Positions 51,439 through 60,322 of a stretch of 64,000 bases of DNA are shown one piece after another. The DNA comes from Mycobacterium montefiorense (GTDB lineage Bacteria; Actinomycetota; Actinomycetes; Mycobacteriales; Mycobacteriaceae), in NCBI RefSeq assembly GCF_003112775.1, contig NZ_BFCH01000021.1:1-64000 (forward strand), given 5' to 3'. The notes beneath the pieces are model-generated. The model searched no databases, had not been told where the DNA came from, and saw nothing but the letters and a program-made list of their open reading frames with translations. Both the position numbers and the translations under genes were made by a program. Each line of letters starts with the position of its first letter. The first letter of the stretch is position 1.

Positions 51439-52590
51439 ATGGACCATCATCAGCTCATTGACCTGACCCGGCGGGCCTTGAAGTTGGCGCGCGACAAGAC
51501 GACCGATCTCGCTCCCCGGCAGCACACGGTCGATGCGAGCGATTACACCTCGCTCGAGCGCCACCACAATGACAGGGCGTTGGTGCTGGCCAGCCCGCAA
51601 CTGGTCGGCTACGTCTCGGAGCTCCCGGATCCCGGCGCGTACTGCACCAAGACGGTGCTGGGGCGATCGATCCTGCTGACCCGAACCTCTGACGGGTCGG
51701 TCCGGGCATTCGAGAATGTCTGCCTGCACCGGCAGTCGCCGGTGGTGACGGGGTGCGGCACCGCGAAGAGGTTCACCTGTCCGTACCACGCCTGGACCTA
51801 CGACAACACCGGCCAGCTGGTCGGCCTGCCGGGCCGTGAGGGCTTCCCGGACATGACCGTCAAATCCGACTCGTTGACCGAACTCCCGGCCGCGGAATTC
51901 GCGGGGTTCCTCTGGGTCGCGCTCGACCCGGGCGCGACGCTCGACGTCGCCGCGCACCTGGGACCGCTGGCCGACGAGCTCGACGCGTGGGGCATCGGGC
52001 GGTGGTCTCCGCTGGGCGAGAAGGTGCTCGACGCCCCGATCAACTGGAAGCTGGCCGTCGACACCTTCGCCGAGAACTACCACTTCGCCACCGTGCACCG
52101 GCAGACCTTCGCGACCATCGCCCGCAGCAACTGCACCGTTTTCGATTCGTACGGGCCGCACCATCGGTTGATCTTCCCGCTCAACGCGATCCTCGAGCTG
52201 GACAGTGTTCCCGAGGAGCAGTGGGACCCGTTCCACAACATGGTGGTGATCTACGCGCTGTTCCCCAACATCGTGTTGTCGGTGACGATCGCCAACGGCG
52301 AGCTGTTCCGGATCTACCCGGGCGACGAACCCGGCAGGTCGATCACCGTGCACCAGAACTCGACACCGCTGGACATCTCCGAGGAATCCGTGGCGGCCGG
52401 CGCTCAAGCCGTCTTCGACTACGCGCACGCCACGGTGCGCGACGAGGACTACCGGCTGGTCGAGGGGCTGCAGGCCAACCTCGCGTCGGGCGTGCGCGAT
52501 CACCTGGTGTTCGGCCGCAACGAGCCGGGCCTGCAGCACCGCCACATCGAGTGGGCGAAGGCTCTCGCCGGGTCAGCTGCCGTCAGCTGA
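51439..52590 (+). CDS. Rieske non-heme iron oxygenase alpha subunit
   Basis: 383 residues, ATG. Rieske motif CLHRQSPVVTGC...CPYHAWTYD near 95-118 (Cys-His and Cys-His ligands), mononuclear iron site AENYHFATVHR near 210-220 with the matching acid further on. Hydroxylase of the ring-hydroxylating/carnitine-type family; electron partner not in the window. Divergent from merR. Its last 18 bp overlap the convergent AttH-like gene. Confidence 0.9.
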   Translation: MDHHQLIDLTRRALKLARDKTTDLAPRQHTVDASDYTSLERHHNDRALVLASPQLVGYVSELPDPGAYCTKTVLGRSILLTRTSDGSVRAFENVCLHRQSPVVTGCGTAKRFTCPYHAWTYDNTGQLVGLPGREGFPDMTVKSDSLTELPAAEFAGFLWVALDPGATLDVAAHLGPLADELDAWGIGRWSPLGEKVLDAPINWKLAVDTFAENYHFATVHRQTFATIARSNCTVFDSYGPHHRLIFPLNAILELDSVPEEQWDPFHNMVVIYALFPNIVLSVTIANGELFRIYPGDEPGRSITVHQNSTPLDISEESVAAGAQAVFDYAHATVRDEDYRLVEGLQANLASGVRDHLVFGRNEPGLQHRHIEWAKALAGSAAVS

Positions 52591-53925
52591 CTCCTGTTCG
52601 GACAGCACGGCGATCAGATCGTCGAGAAGGGTTGCGAGCGTGTCGTTTTGCACGGGTAGCGCCCCGGTCAGCAGTTCAACAGCTGCGCGACGACGGCCCG
52701 CGGCCACCAATCCCACCAGCTGATCGACGACCGACTGCAGGTCGGGATTGACGTCGGCGACAGTGGTGGCCAGCACTTCGACCAGTTCCCAGTCCCGATA
52801 CAGCGCCAGCGAACGTTCGTTGAACGCGAAGCCGCTCACCGGTTTACCCCAGAGCGTTCCCTGGTAGCGGTACGGACCTTCCATGTATTCGATCGGCAGG
52901 CCGTGCGCCGGGGCCGGTACCAACGGCGCGCCGACCAGATCCAGTTGCAGTGTGGTGCAGGTAATCCGGTGCCGGTCGGGCATGTAGCGCGCCGGCGCCG
53001 GCGGACGCACCAGGGGTCGCACCGTATTCGGCCACCTGACATAGCTGCTGATGGTGACCTCGACGTCTTCGGCGCACTGCGGCGCGATGGCGGGGTCGGG
53101 GTGACTCGTCGTCACGCCCGTAAAGGGTTGCAGCGCATTGCCGTTCGTGCGGTCAAACTGCCGCCAGATGCTCAAGTCGACGCCGTTGTCGAAATTGATT
53201 GTGCGCCATTCGTGCGACCTGGCCCGCGGGTCCCCCGCGGTTCCGCCACCGCCGGCGTACTTCGGGAACCACTGCCGATCGACATGTCCGCTGCTACCGG
53301 AGACCTGCTCGACGGTCTCGCCCCAGCGCAGCGTTCCGGTCATCGACATACCGGTCTGGAAATACGAGTACGTGTCGTTTTGACCGAAGCAGGCGATCTT
53401 CCCGTTATAGGTCGACGCACCCACCGGTGTCGGTGCGCGCGTTGGAGTTACCACCAGGTCCAACCGCATGGATCTCCCCTGGTGGTCTTGGCCCACCAGG
53501 CTGACTCGGTAGGTATAGGGCAGCAATTGATCATCGCCGTCACGGCATGTGGTCCACGACGCGGCACCGGCGCTGCTCTGATAGCTGATGTCGAGATAGC
53601 CTGCGGCCATGGTCAATTTGCGCTGCGCCCCGGGCTCCATATTGGCCGGCGGCATGTCGTAGTCGGTGTAGGTGCCGTAGTCACCGCTGTCGAGATCGAA
53701 CAGCGCCATCGTGTAGAAGTCGGCGACGACGGTGCCGCCGGGCTGGTTCTTGTTGAAGATGGTCAGGAACGCGAACGACCGGTCGCTCTCGACGGCCTGC
53801 AGTTGGCCGGCGATGAACCAGGTGTCGGACTCCTGGTCTGCGTGTTCGCCCTCGGCGGCGGGAAAATCCAGCTGAGGGTCCCCGGGCACCAACTGATACG
53901 GATAACTGCGCCAATCGCTATTCAT
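52573..53925 (-). CDS. AttH/CrtC-type lipocalin-like protein
   Basis: 450 residues, ATG start at 53925. Two-domain lipocalin: TWFIAGQLQAVESDRSFAFLTIFNKN near 35-60 (AttH), GHVDRQWF near 215 and a beta-rich second half. CrtC/AttH proteins are hydratases or carrier-like proteins for carotenoids and other terpenoids. Lies between a Rieske oxygenase gene and an ALDH gene; a role in oxidising or binding a hydrophobic substrate is inferred. Soluble, no signal peptide. Confidence 0.75.
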   Translation of the reverse strand: MNSDWRSYPYQLVPGDPQLDFPAAEGEHADQESDTWFIAGQLQAVESDRSFAFLTIFNKNQPGGTVVADFYTMALFDLDSGDYGTYTDYDMPPANMEPGAQRKLTMAAGYLDISYQSSAGAASWTTCRDGDDQLLPYTYRVSLVGQDHQGRSMRLDLVVTPTRAPTPVGASTYNGKIACFGQNDTYSYFQTGMSMTGTLRWGETVEQVSGSSGHVDRQWFPKYAGGGGTAGDPRARSHEWRTINFDNGVDLSIWRQFDRTNGNALQPFTGVTTSHPDPAIAPQCAEDVEVTISSYVRWPNTVRPLVRPPAPARYMPDRHRITCTTLQLDLVGAPLVPAPAHGLPIEYMEGPYRYQGTLWGKPVSGFAFNERSLALYRDWELVEVLATTVADVNPDLQSVVDQLVGLVAAGRRRAAVELLTGALPVQNDTLATLLDDLIAVLSEQESADGS

Positions 53926-53958
53926 CTCGGCTTCCTAGCCACGGCGCCATCCTTCATT

Positions 53959-53984
53959 TTTGCTATGTTAGCGTCAATAGCGAA
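53959..53984 (+). promoter_or_regulatory. Inverted repeat over the -10 box of the aldehyde dehydrogenase gene
   Basis: TTTGCTAT (53959-53966) and ATAGCGAA (53977-53984) form 8-bp arms with one mismatch; a TATGTT box (53964-53969) inside is a plausible -10 for the plus-strand gene 60 bp downstream. A regulator is not identified. Confidence 0.45.
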
Positions 53985-54026
53985 GTTACGGTCACGGCCT
54001 CGTCCCCTCCCCAAGGAAGTGCCCCG

Positions 54027-55493
54027 ATGACAGAAAAATCCGACCATCGGACCTATACCGAACTGTTCATCGGAGGGCAGTGGCGCAAGCCCGCCAACCC
54101 GAGCCAGCTCGACGTGATCTCGCCGCACTCCGAGCAGCCGATCGGCCACGTCCAGGTGGCCGGGCTCGAGGACCTCGACGCCGCCGTCGCTGCTGCGCGG
54201 CATGCATTCGACCACGGTCCATGGCCGCGCCTGCCCCATGACGAGCGGATGGCAAAGGTCGAACAGCTGGCCGGAATCTATGGCGGGCACATCGAGGAGA
54301 TGGCCGATCTGATCACCGACGAAATGGGGTCTCCGCGCAGCTTCAGCCGGCTGGGCCAAGCGGCGGCTGCCGCGTCGATGATGCATCTCTGTTTGGCCGA
54401 CGCCCGCCAGTTTCCCTGGACGGAACGCCGCCAGGGCGTCCTCGGTGAAGTGCACCTGCGCCGAGCTCCGGTCGGGGTAGTCGGGGCGATCGTGCCATGG
54501 AACGTGCCGCAGTTTCTGATCATGCCCAAGTTGATCCCGGCCTTGATCGCCGGATGCACGGTCGTCATCAAGCCCGCACCCGAAACTCCTTTGGACGCTT
54601 TGTGGTTGGCCGAAATGATCGAGCAGCTCGACCTGCCCGAAGGCGTGGTGTCGGTGCTGCCCGGCGGCCCGGATATCGGCGAGGCACTGGTGCGCCACCC
54701 TGGCGTGGACAAGATCGCGTTCACCGGGTCCAGTACGGTAGGGCGCCGCATCGCGACCTTGTGCGGAGAACAGCTCAAGCGCGTGAGCCTGGAACTGGGC
54801 GGCAAGTCCGCGGCGATCATTCTCGACGACGCCGATATCGACAAGACCGTCGCGGGGCTGAAATCGGCCGGCCTGATGAACAACGGCCAGGCCTGTGTCG
54901 CCCAGACCCGCATTCTGGTCAGCGATCAGCGTCACGATGACGTCGTGGACGCGCTGGCCGCAATGATGTCGTCGCTGAATGTCGGTGACCCCGCCGACGA
55001 CGCAACCGACGTCGGCCCGCTGGTGGCCGAGCGCCAACAGCGCCGGGTCCAGGACTACATCAAGTCCGGGCAAAGCGAGGGCGCACGCGTCGTGCTCGGC
55101 GGCGAGGACAGCCCGGCCGATCGCGGTTGGTATGTGCGGCCAACACTATTCGCCGACGCCACCAACGACATGCGGATCGCCCGCGAGGAGATCTTCGGCC
55201 CGGTCCTGACCGTGCTGCGCTACCGCGACGAGGCCGAAGCGATTCGGATCGCCAACGAAACCGACTACGGTCTGGCCGGTTCGGTGTGGACATCCGACAT
55301 CTCGCATGGCCTTCAGGTCGCTGCGGGTGTTCGTACCGGCACCTACGGCATCAACATGTACACACTCGATATCGGCGCCCCGTTCGGCGGCTTCAAGCAG
55401 TCGGGCATCGGACGTGAATTCGGTCCCGAGGGCCTCCACGAGTACGTCGAGCTGCAGACGCTGGTGTGCAAAGGAAAGCTGCCGCCGCTATAG
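54027..55493 (+). CDS. NAD(P)-dependent aldehyde dehydrogenase
   Basis: 488 residues, ATG with AAGGAAG upstream. ALDH motifs: VPWNVPQF near 155, KPAPETP near 178, FTGSSTVG near 233, ELGGKSAAI near 255 (catalytic Glu) and NNGQACVAQTR near 290 (catalytic Cys), EIFGPV near 390. Oxidises an aldehyde to acid; substrate not deducible. The divergent promoter side faces the AttH gene. Confidence 0.95.
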   Translation: MTEKSDHRTYTELFIGGQWRKPANPSQLDVISPHSEQPIGHVQVAGLEDLDAAVAAARHAFDHGPWPRLPHDERMAKVEQLAGIYGGHIEEMADLITDEMGSPRSFSRLGQAAAAASMMHLCLADARQFPWTERRQGVLGEVHLRRAPVGVVGAIVPWNVPQFLIMPKLIPALIAGCTVVIKPAPETPLDALWLAEMIEQLDLPEGVVSVLPGGPDIGEALVRHPGVDKIAFTGSSTVGRRIATLCGEQLKRVSLELGGKSAAIILDDADIDKTVAGLKSAGLMNNGQACVAQTRILVSDQRHDDVVDALAAMMSSLNVGDPADDATDVGPLVAERQQRRVQDYIKSGQSEGARVVLGGEDSPADRGWYVRPTLFADATNDMRIAREEIFGPVLTVLRYRDEAEAIRIANETDYGLAGSVWTSDISHGLQVAAGVRTGTYGINMYTLDIGAPFGGFKQSGIGREFGPEGLHEYVELQTLVCKGKLPPL

Positions 55494-56015
55494 ATCGGCC
55501 GGCCAGAACGGGTTCCGGCCAAGACGCGCAAGAAGCCTTGCCTGCACATCGGTCTCGACGTGCAGCTCAACCGGGGAGCTGAACATGCCGGAGCCGATCA
55601 AGGTCCCGGGATCCGTCGGTAAGCCAACGTAGAACAGTTCACACCAGTCGGGATCCAGCCGATCGTCGGCCCCGACCGCGCGAGCGAGATCCCAGGTGTG
55701 CACCAATACGTCGCGGGACAGGTTAGGCACCAGCCGATACGCATCCAGCTGGGTGACCCTGCCGGAGGCAAACGCCGCTACCAGGGCTTCATAAGTCAAT
55801 TGCCATCTCGCCTGAGGCTCCCCGGGTCGATCGGGCTTTAATCCCATGGGCCGCAACACAAGCACGTCATGGAAGCCGATGACGTGTTCGAGCACTCCCC
55901 TGGCGTCCCAGGCATCGCACGGGGTCCGACGTTCCCATTTGCCGTCGGCCGACTCAACCGTCTCGCCGAACCGTCGACACACCGCCAGATGCAGTTCGGC
56001 TATGCCGTCATCCAC
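55488..56015 (-). CDS. DinB/mycothiol-dependent TIGR03086-like protein
   Basis: 175 residues from a GTG at 56015, overlapping the previous stop by 8 bp. PCDAWDARGVLEHVIGFHDVL near 38-58 (His ligand), LVHTWDLARAVGAD near 123 and a final acidic-Trp segment match TIGR03086/MDMPI-type proteins, which often use mycothiol and a metal. It ends the minus-strand operon that begins with the Rieske gene at 60179; the stop overlaps the ALDH stop. Confidence 0.78.
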   Translation of the reverse strand: MDDGIAELHLAVCRRFGETVESADGKWERRTPCDAWDARGVLEHVIGFHDVLVLRPMGLKPDRPGEPQARWQLTYEALVAAFASGRVTQLDAYRLVPNLSRDVLVHTWDLARAVGADDRLDPDWCELFYVGLPTDPGTLIGSGMFSSPVELHVETDVQARLLARLGRNPFWPADL

Positions 56016-56451
56016 CGCGCAACTGCAGGGTGAGCTCAACCGGGCAGCACAGGACGCCATGCTGGTTGGTCACCTCGATCGTGATGTCGACCAGGTAGCG
56101 CGGTGGGTCCACCGAGGTGTCGTGTCGTTTGGCCACCGCCCGGCCCCGGCCGACCATCGTGTCGCCGGCATAGACCGAGCTCGCCAGCCTTAAAGACCGG
56201 CGCACCACCCGGCTGCGCGGGCCGGCCCAATCGGTGGCGACCCGGTCGGCGAATCCGGCCAGGTGCATCGTGTTGAGATAAATCGTTGGGTTGCCCTGAC
56301 TTTGGGCATATTCGGGATCGAAGTGGCCTGGGAAATAGTCCCACGTCGCTCCGGCGTTCTCCACCACTCGCTGGTAACTGATCTCGTCGACCACTTCCGG
56401 TAGCTCGACGGGAACGGTGATCTCGTTCCAGTCCAGATCCGCGCCGGTCAC
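56008..56451 (-). CDS. MaoC-like hot-dog dehydratase
   Basis: 147 residues, ATG start at 56451 overlapping the previous stop by 4 bp. FPGHFDPEYAQSQGNPTIYLNTMHLAGFADR near 40-70 is the hydratase-type hot-dog motif, and DTMVGRGRAVAKRHD is the conserved strand. Works on acyl-CoA double bonds, probably as a pair with the FAS1-like dehydratase encoded upstream. Confidence 0.82.
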   Translation of the reverse strand: MTGADLDWNEITVPVELPEVVDEISYQRVVENAGATWDYFPGHFDPEYAQSQGNPTIYLNTMHLAGFADRVATDWAGPRSRVVRRSLRLASSVYAGDTMVGRGRAVAKRHDTSVDPPRYLVDITIEVTNQHGVLCCPVELTLQLRGG

Positions 56452-56996
56452 GCCGGCGCTCCCGGGGTGAAGCGGAACAACGTGTTCCGTGATCGGGCGA
56501 CGACGGTGCCGTCCTGACGGCGATAAGTCTCCAGCGTCTCGATGAAATGACCGACACCCAGCCGAGTCCGCTTTTCCGGCGACACCGACACCAATTCCTC
56601 GACGGAGGTGAGTACGTCGCCCTCGATAATCGGGTGGAGAAACTCAACGTCGTTGGCTGCGTTGATGAATGTCGTGCCCGGCAAGGGAACTCGTAAGATC
56701 AGCGACGCCGCAGGACGGCGTCCACCGGGCTCCCATGGCGGAGGTATCAGCCACCCCATCAACAGACCCGGCGGAGCCAGCAGGCCTCCCCATTGCTCCC
56801 GCGCGAATTCCGGATCCCAGTAAGAACGATTGCCGTCGTGAATCATGGCGGCGAACAATTGAATACGCGCACCGCTGATCGGCGTCGTCGCGGTTCGCGG
56901 TTCGCTGGCCGCGCCGACCATCTGCAGCGCGTCCTCGTAGGTGCCGAAGGCTAGTTGATAGCTGAGATCCACGTATCGATGCCGCTCACATGACAA
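56448..56996 (-). CDS. FAS1-like dehydratase domain protein
   Basis: 182 residues. N-terminal MaoC-like half: SGARIQLFAAMIHDGNRSYWDPEFAREQWGGLLAPPGLLMGW (Asp and Gly residues of the family), then FINAANDVEFLHPIIEGDVLTSVEEL. This is the partner fold of the MaoC-like protein; such split pairs form one functional hydratase, as in steroid and bile-acid degradation clusters. Start overlaps the NTF2-like gene end by 11 bp; a later start is possible. Confidence 0.8.
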   Translation of the reverse strand: MSCERHRYVDLSYQLAFGTYEDALQMVGAASEPRTATTPISGARIQLFAAMIHDGNRSYWDPEFAREQWGGLLAPPGLLMGWLIPPPWEPGGRRPAASLILRVPLPGTTFINAANDVEFLHPIIEGDVLTSVEELVSVSPEKRTRLGVGHFIETLETYRRQDGTVVARSRNTLFRFTPGAPA

Positions 56997-57411
56997 GCGG
57001 GTGCCGACTGGGCACCAGATCCCAGGAGAGATTGCGCGACGTGTAGTACCAGCCGCCGCGCTCGTAGATCAGCTCATCCCGGTATGTCCCGGTGGCCCGC
57101 AGCGTGGTGTCCCCGAACGCTGCGGAGAAAAGCACGGCCACACAACGCTGCATCGCGTGGACGCCGTCCACGGCGATCTCGTGATCGACGGTCACCAAGC
57201 GTTGCGCGTCCCCGCCGTCGAATGCCGAACGCAGGTCGGAGAACAATTCGCCGCCACGAACATAGCTGGCACCGGAATGACGAAATGTCGCGATCCAGGT
57301 GTCACGGTCGCCCTCGGAGTATGCGCGATTGTGCCGAGCGTTCAGATTCAAGATCGCGTCGCGGCCAGTCGCAGCTTGGAGGAACTGCTCCTGCTGGTAG
57401 GTCATGGTCAT
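56986..57411 (-). CDS. SnoaL/ring-hydroxylating-beta-like small protein
   Basis: 141 residues, ATG start; a second ATG two codons on. AILNLNARHNRAYSEGDRDTWIATFRHSGASYV and RLVTVDHEIAVDGVHAMQRCVAVLF are NTF2-like, of the subfamily that includes small steroid-degradation isomerases and dioxygenase beta subunits. Same operon as its neighbours. Confidence 0.82.
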   Translation of the reverse strand: MTMTYQQEQFLQAATGRDAILNLNARHNRAYSEGDRDTWIATFRHSGASYVRGGELFSDLRSAFDGGDAQRLVTVDHEIAVDGVHAMQRCVAVLFSAAFGDTTLRATGTYRDELIYERGGWYYTSRNLSWDLVPSRHPLVM

Positions 57412-57472
57412 TTTCTGCTCGCCGGCCTCTCCCCGAAGGAAAAAAGAAACGCTCTACGTAACATCGACTCAC

Positions 57473-59059
57473 TTACCGTTTGACAATATATCCATATTCT
57501 TCCCGATCCCAGACCCCCGAAGTTAAACCCTTGGCCCGCAATAGATCTTTACGCACCCGACCGATAACGTTCTTGGGTAGTTCGTTGACCTGCTCGACGT
57601 ATCGGGGGACGCAGAAGTACGGCATCCGGGCCGCGCAGAAATCGAGCAACTCGGCGTAATCCAGCGCGCCGTCGGGGTGCAATGTCACGGCCAGCAGGAT
57701 GTCGTCCTCGCCCAATTCGCTGGGCACGCCGATCGCTGCGGCTTCGGCCACCGCGTGATGTTGCGTGACAACACGTTCCACTTCGATCGAGGAGATGTTC
57801 TCACCGCGCCGGCGCAGCGAATCCTTGAGTCGATCCAGATACGTCAGGTTCTGATCGGCGTCGAGTCGGCCGAGATCGCCGGTGCGGAACCATTCCGGAT
57901 GCGGGTCGACCCGCGCACCGTCGCCCACGTAGCCCTCGCTCATCACGTGCGGATGCCTGGGCCGGCAGGCGATCTCCCCGACGGTGCCGGCGGGCAGTGG
58001 GTTGCCGTCGCCGTCGACGATACGCACGTCGAAATTGGGATTCGGCTTACCCGACGTTCCGGGTTCGCCCTCGTCGGCCACACCTTTGACCGCGATCGGA
58101 AATGCTTCGGTCAGCCCGTACATCGTGACAATCCGGCAGCCATAACGCTTTTCGATGTCGTGGTAGGAAGCCGCGTCGATCGGCGCGGCAGAGATGAACC
58201 GCAGCGGCAGCTGCGCGTCGCGCGCATCGGCGGGCAGGTTGTGCAGCATCGACACCATCGCTCCGGCTCCGGCAAAACCGACGGCGCCGTGGGCGCGGAT
58301 GTCGTCCCACACCCGGCCGGGATGGAACGAATCGGCCAGCACCGTCGTCCCGCCGACCAGCATCGGGGTCAGCACACTGGGCGCGGCGCTCAAGTGGAAC
58401 AACGGCATCGCCGTCCACAACGCCTCCCCCGCCTGCAACTTCCAGGCCGTCGCGACGGTCGCGGCGACCGAGAACAGGTAATGCCAGCTCGTGGCAACGG
58501 CTTTCGACGGACCGGTGGTGCCCGAGGTGTAGAACAGCGCCCCCACCTCGTCGGCATCCTCCGGGTCGTCGGCAGCACTGCGGCCGGCATCGTCTACCAG
58601 CCGACGACTCAGCGAATTATCCTGCACCACAACGTCGGTCACCGTATCCAACCGGTCGGCAACCTCGTCCACACGGGGCTTGCGCTCGGCGTCGGTGAGA
58701 ATCACCTTGGCCCGCGACAGCCGCAGAGTGTGCAGCAGGAAGTCGCCCCTGTTCGCGGCGTTGACCGCCGCGCTCACCGCGCCGATACGTGCCGCGCCCA
58801 GCCAGAAGTAAACCCATTCCGGGCAGGTGCCGGTGAACAGAGCCACGCCATCGCCGCGCCCCACACCCAACGACGCCAGCAGGTCGGCGGCCGCGCGGGA
58901 GCGCCGCCGCATCTGCTCGAACGTCACCTCGGTGCCGGCGATCGACATCATCACCCGGTCGGGGTATTCCTGGGCCCGGCGATCCAGCACCGCCGCGACG
59001 GTGAAGCGATCGACGCCGAAATCGGAGGGCCGCAGCGGCTTACTCCGGACCGAATGCAT
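57473..59059 (-). CDS. Acyl-CoA synthetase (FadD family)
   Basis: 528 residues, ATG start. AMP-forming ligase: P-loop LFYTSGTTGPSKAV near 180, acyl pocket MYGLTEAFPIA near 315, FRTGDLGRLDADQNLTYLDRLKD near 395-415, and a C-terminal Lys in NVIGRVRKDLLR. Activates a carboxylic acid to the CoA ester that the downstream hot-dog pair and the CaiB protein could handle. Starts 11 bp after the Rieske stop. Confidence 0.93.
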   Translation of the reverse strand: MHSVRSKPLRPSDFGVDRFTVAAVLDRRAQEYPDRVMMSIAGTEVTFEQMRRRSRAAADLLASLGVGRGDGVALFTGTCPEWVYFWLGAARIGAVSAAVNAANRGDFLLHTLRLSRAKVILTDAERKPRVDEVADRLDTVTDVVVQDNSLSRRLVDDAGRSAADDPEDADEVGALFYTSGTTGPSKAVATSWHYLFSVAATVATAWKLQAGEALWTAMPLFHLSAAPSVLTPMLVGGTTVLADSFHPGRVWDDIRAHGAVGFAGAGAMVSMLHNLPADARDAQLPLRFISAAPIDAASYHDIEKRYGCRIVTMYGLTEAFPIAVKGVADEGEPGTSGKPNPNFDVRIVDGDGNPLPAGTVGEIACRPRHPHVMSEGYVGDGARVDPHPEWFRTGDLGRLDADQNLTYLDRLKDSLRRRGENISSIEVERVVTQHHAVAEAAAIGVPSELGEDDILLAVTLHPDGALDYAELLDFCAARMPYFCVPRYVEQVNELPKNVIGRVRKDLLRAKGLTSGVWDREEYGYIVKR

Positions 59060-59069
59060 CAGGCGCCAC

Positions 59070-60179
59070 TTAGGCTTTCGCGGCAGCCGGGTCGGGCTCG
59101 CCCTCGGCGGTGTACCCGAAGTCGATGGGCGTGGGCTCCGTGCCCGGGTAGAAGCGGTGTGCCCAGCGGCGCAGCGCCGCGTAGTCGTGTGCCTCTTCAG
59201 GAGCCAGGTTCGGCTTCTCCAGGTACTTCATGTTCTCCCACGTGAAGAAGTCCTGTTTGATGACCTGTTGCTGCAGCTCTAAGAACTTGGCCGCGCGCCC
59301 GGTGGGCACGTCGCCGCTGTCGCCCGGCTCGCGGATCGACGCCTGGGTATAGAAGTAGTCGGTGTAGTCCTCGTCGACCGGGGTTTGTCCGGTGACCTCG
59401 ATGGTGGCCACCAGGTCGCTCGGAAACCGGACGAGCCCCAGCCCGAGCGAGTAGTTGTCGTAGATGATCTTGGCGTCGACCGGCCCGTTGGGGGTCAGCC
59501 AGGTCTTGGCTCGGCCTCCACCGAAGTGAGCGTTGACGGTGGCGTGCAGGTGATATCCCGCTACCTCGAAAGAGGCCGTATTGGCGGGGTTGGCGGCCTT
59601 GTGCACGTATTGCACGTGGTACGGGTCGGCCGCGTTCTCGATGATCATCTGCGCGTGCACCTTGACCCGGTTGAGCATCCGGCTGTGCGGGTGCAGCGGG
59701 TAGTACTCGCCGGTTTCCAGTTCGGGCAGCGCCGGCGGCTGCCAGTACGGTGCGCGACCGTGGCGTTCGTGCCAGACCAGGATGAAGCCGTACCACTCCA
59801 CACAGGGATAAGTGCGGATTCGAACGTTGTTCTTGCAGCCGATCTTGCTGTACGGGATCAACGCGTTGGTGCCGTCACCCCGCCACTGCCAGCCGTGCCA
59901 GGGGCAGACGATGTTCTCGTCTTCGACCGTGCCGCCGACGCCCATGTTGGCGCCAAGGTGCTGGCAGTAGGCATCCAGCACGCTGACCTTGCCGGAAGCG
60001 GTGCGGAACAGCACCAGCTCCTCACCGAAGTAATGCAGGCGCTTGACGTCGCCGGGTGCCACGTCGCTGGCAAAGGCGACGATGAACCACCCCGTCGGGA
60101 ACCGGTAGGTGGACAGCGCAATGCCGGACTGTCCGAACTCACGTTCGGACGGGTCGGACTCTGAAATCGTATTCGTCAC
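59070..60179 (-). CDS. Rieske oxygenase, KshA-like
   Basis: 369 residues from the GTG at 60179 with GGAG six bases upstream. Rieske motif CQHLGANMGVGG...CPWHGWQW near 72-100, mononuclear iron site ENAADPYHVQYVHKAA near 185. FPTGWFIVAFASDVAPGDVKRLHYFGEELVLFR resembles KshA, the oxygenase of 3-ketosteroid 9alpha-hydroxylase, but related oxygenases act on other polycyclic or terpenoid acids. First gene of the minus-strand operon. Confidence 0.88.
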   Translation of the reverse strand: MTNTISESDPSEREFGQSGIALSTYRFPTGWFIVAFASDVAPGDVKRLHYFGEELVLFRTASGKVSVLDAYCQHLGANMGVGGTVEDENIVCPWHGWQWRGDGTNALIPYSKIGCKNNVRIRTYPCVEWYGFILVWHERHGRAPYWQPPALPELETGEYYPLHPHSRMLNRVKVHAQMIIENAADPYHVQYVHKAANPANTASFEVAGYHLHATVNAHFGGGRAKTWLTPNGPVDAKIIYDNYSLGLGLVRFPSDLVATIEVTGQTPVDEDYTDYFYTQASIREPGDSGDVPTGRAAKFLELQQQVIKQDFFTWENMKYLEKPNLAPEEAHDYAALRRWAHRFYPGTEPTPIDFGYTAEGEPDPAAAKA

Positions 60180-60322
60180 GAGAACTCCGTTTCCCACGCG
60201 GCCGGGCCGCTCTTACCTCACCGCGTTTCGACGACTAAAGTCTATTTTTACTATTTTAAGCATTGAACGTCAACGCGGCACCAGCCGGTGGCCGCGTGGC
60301 AGGAGAGCAAGCGGGGTTGCGC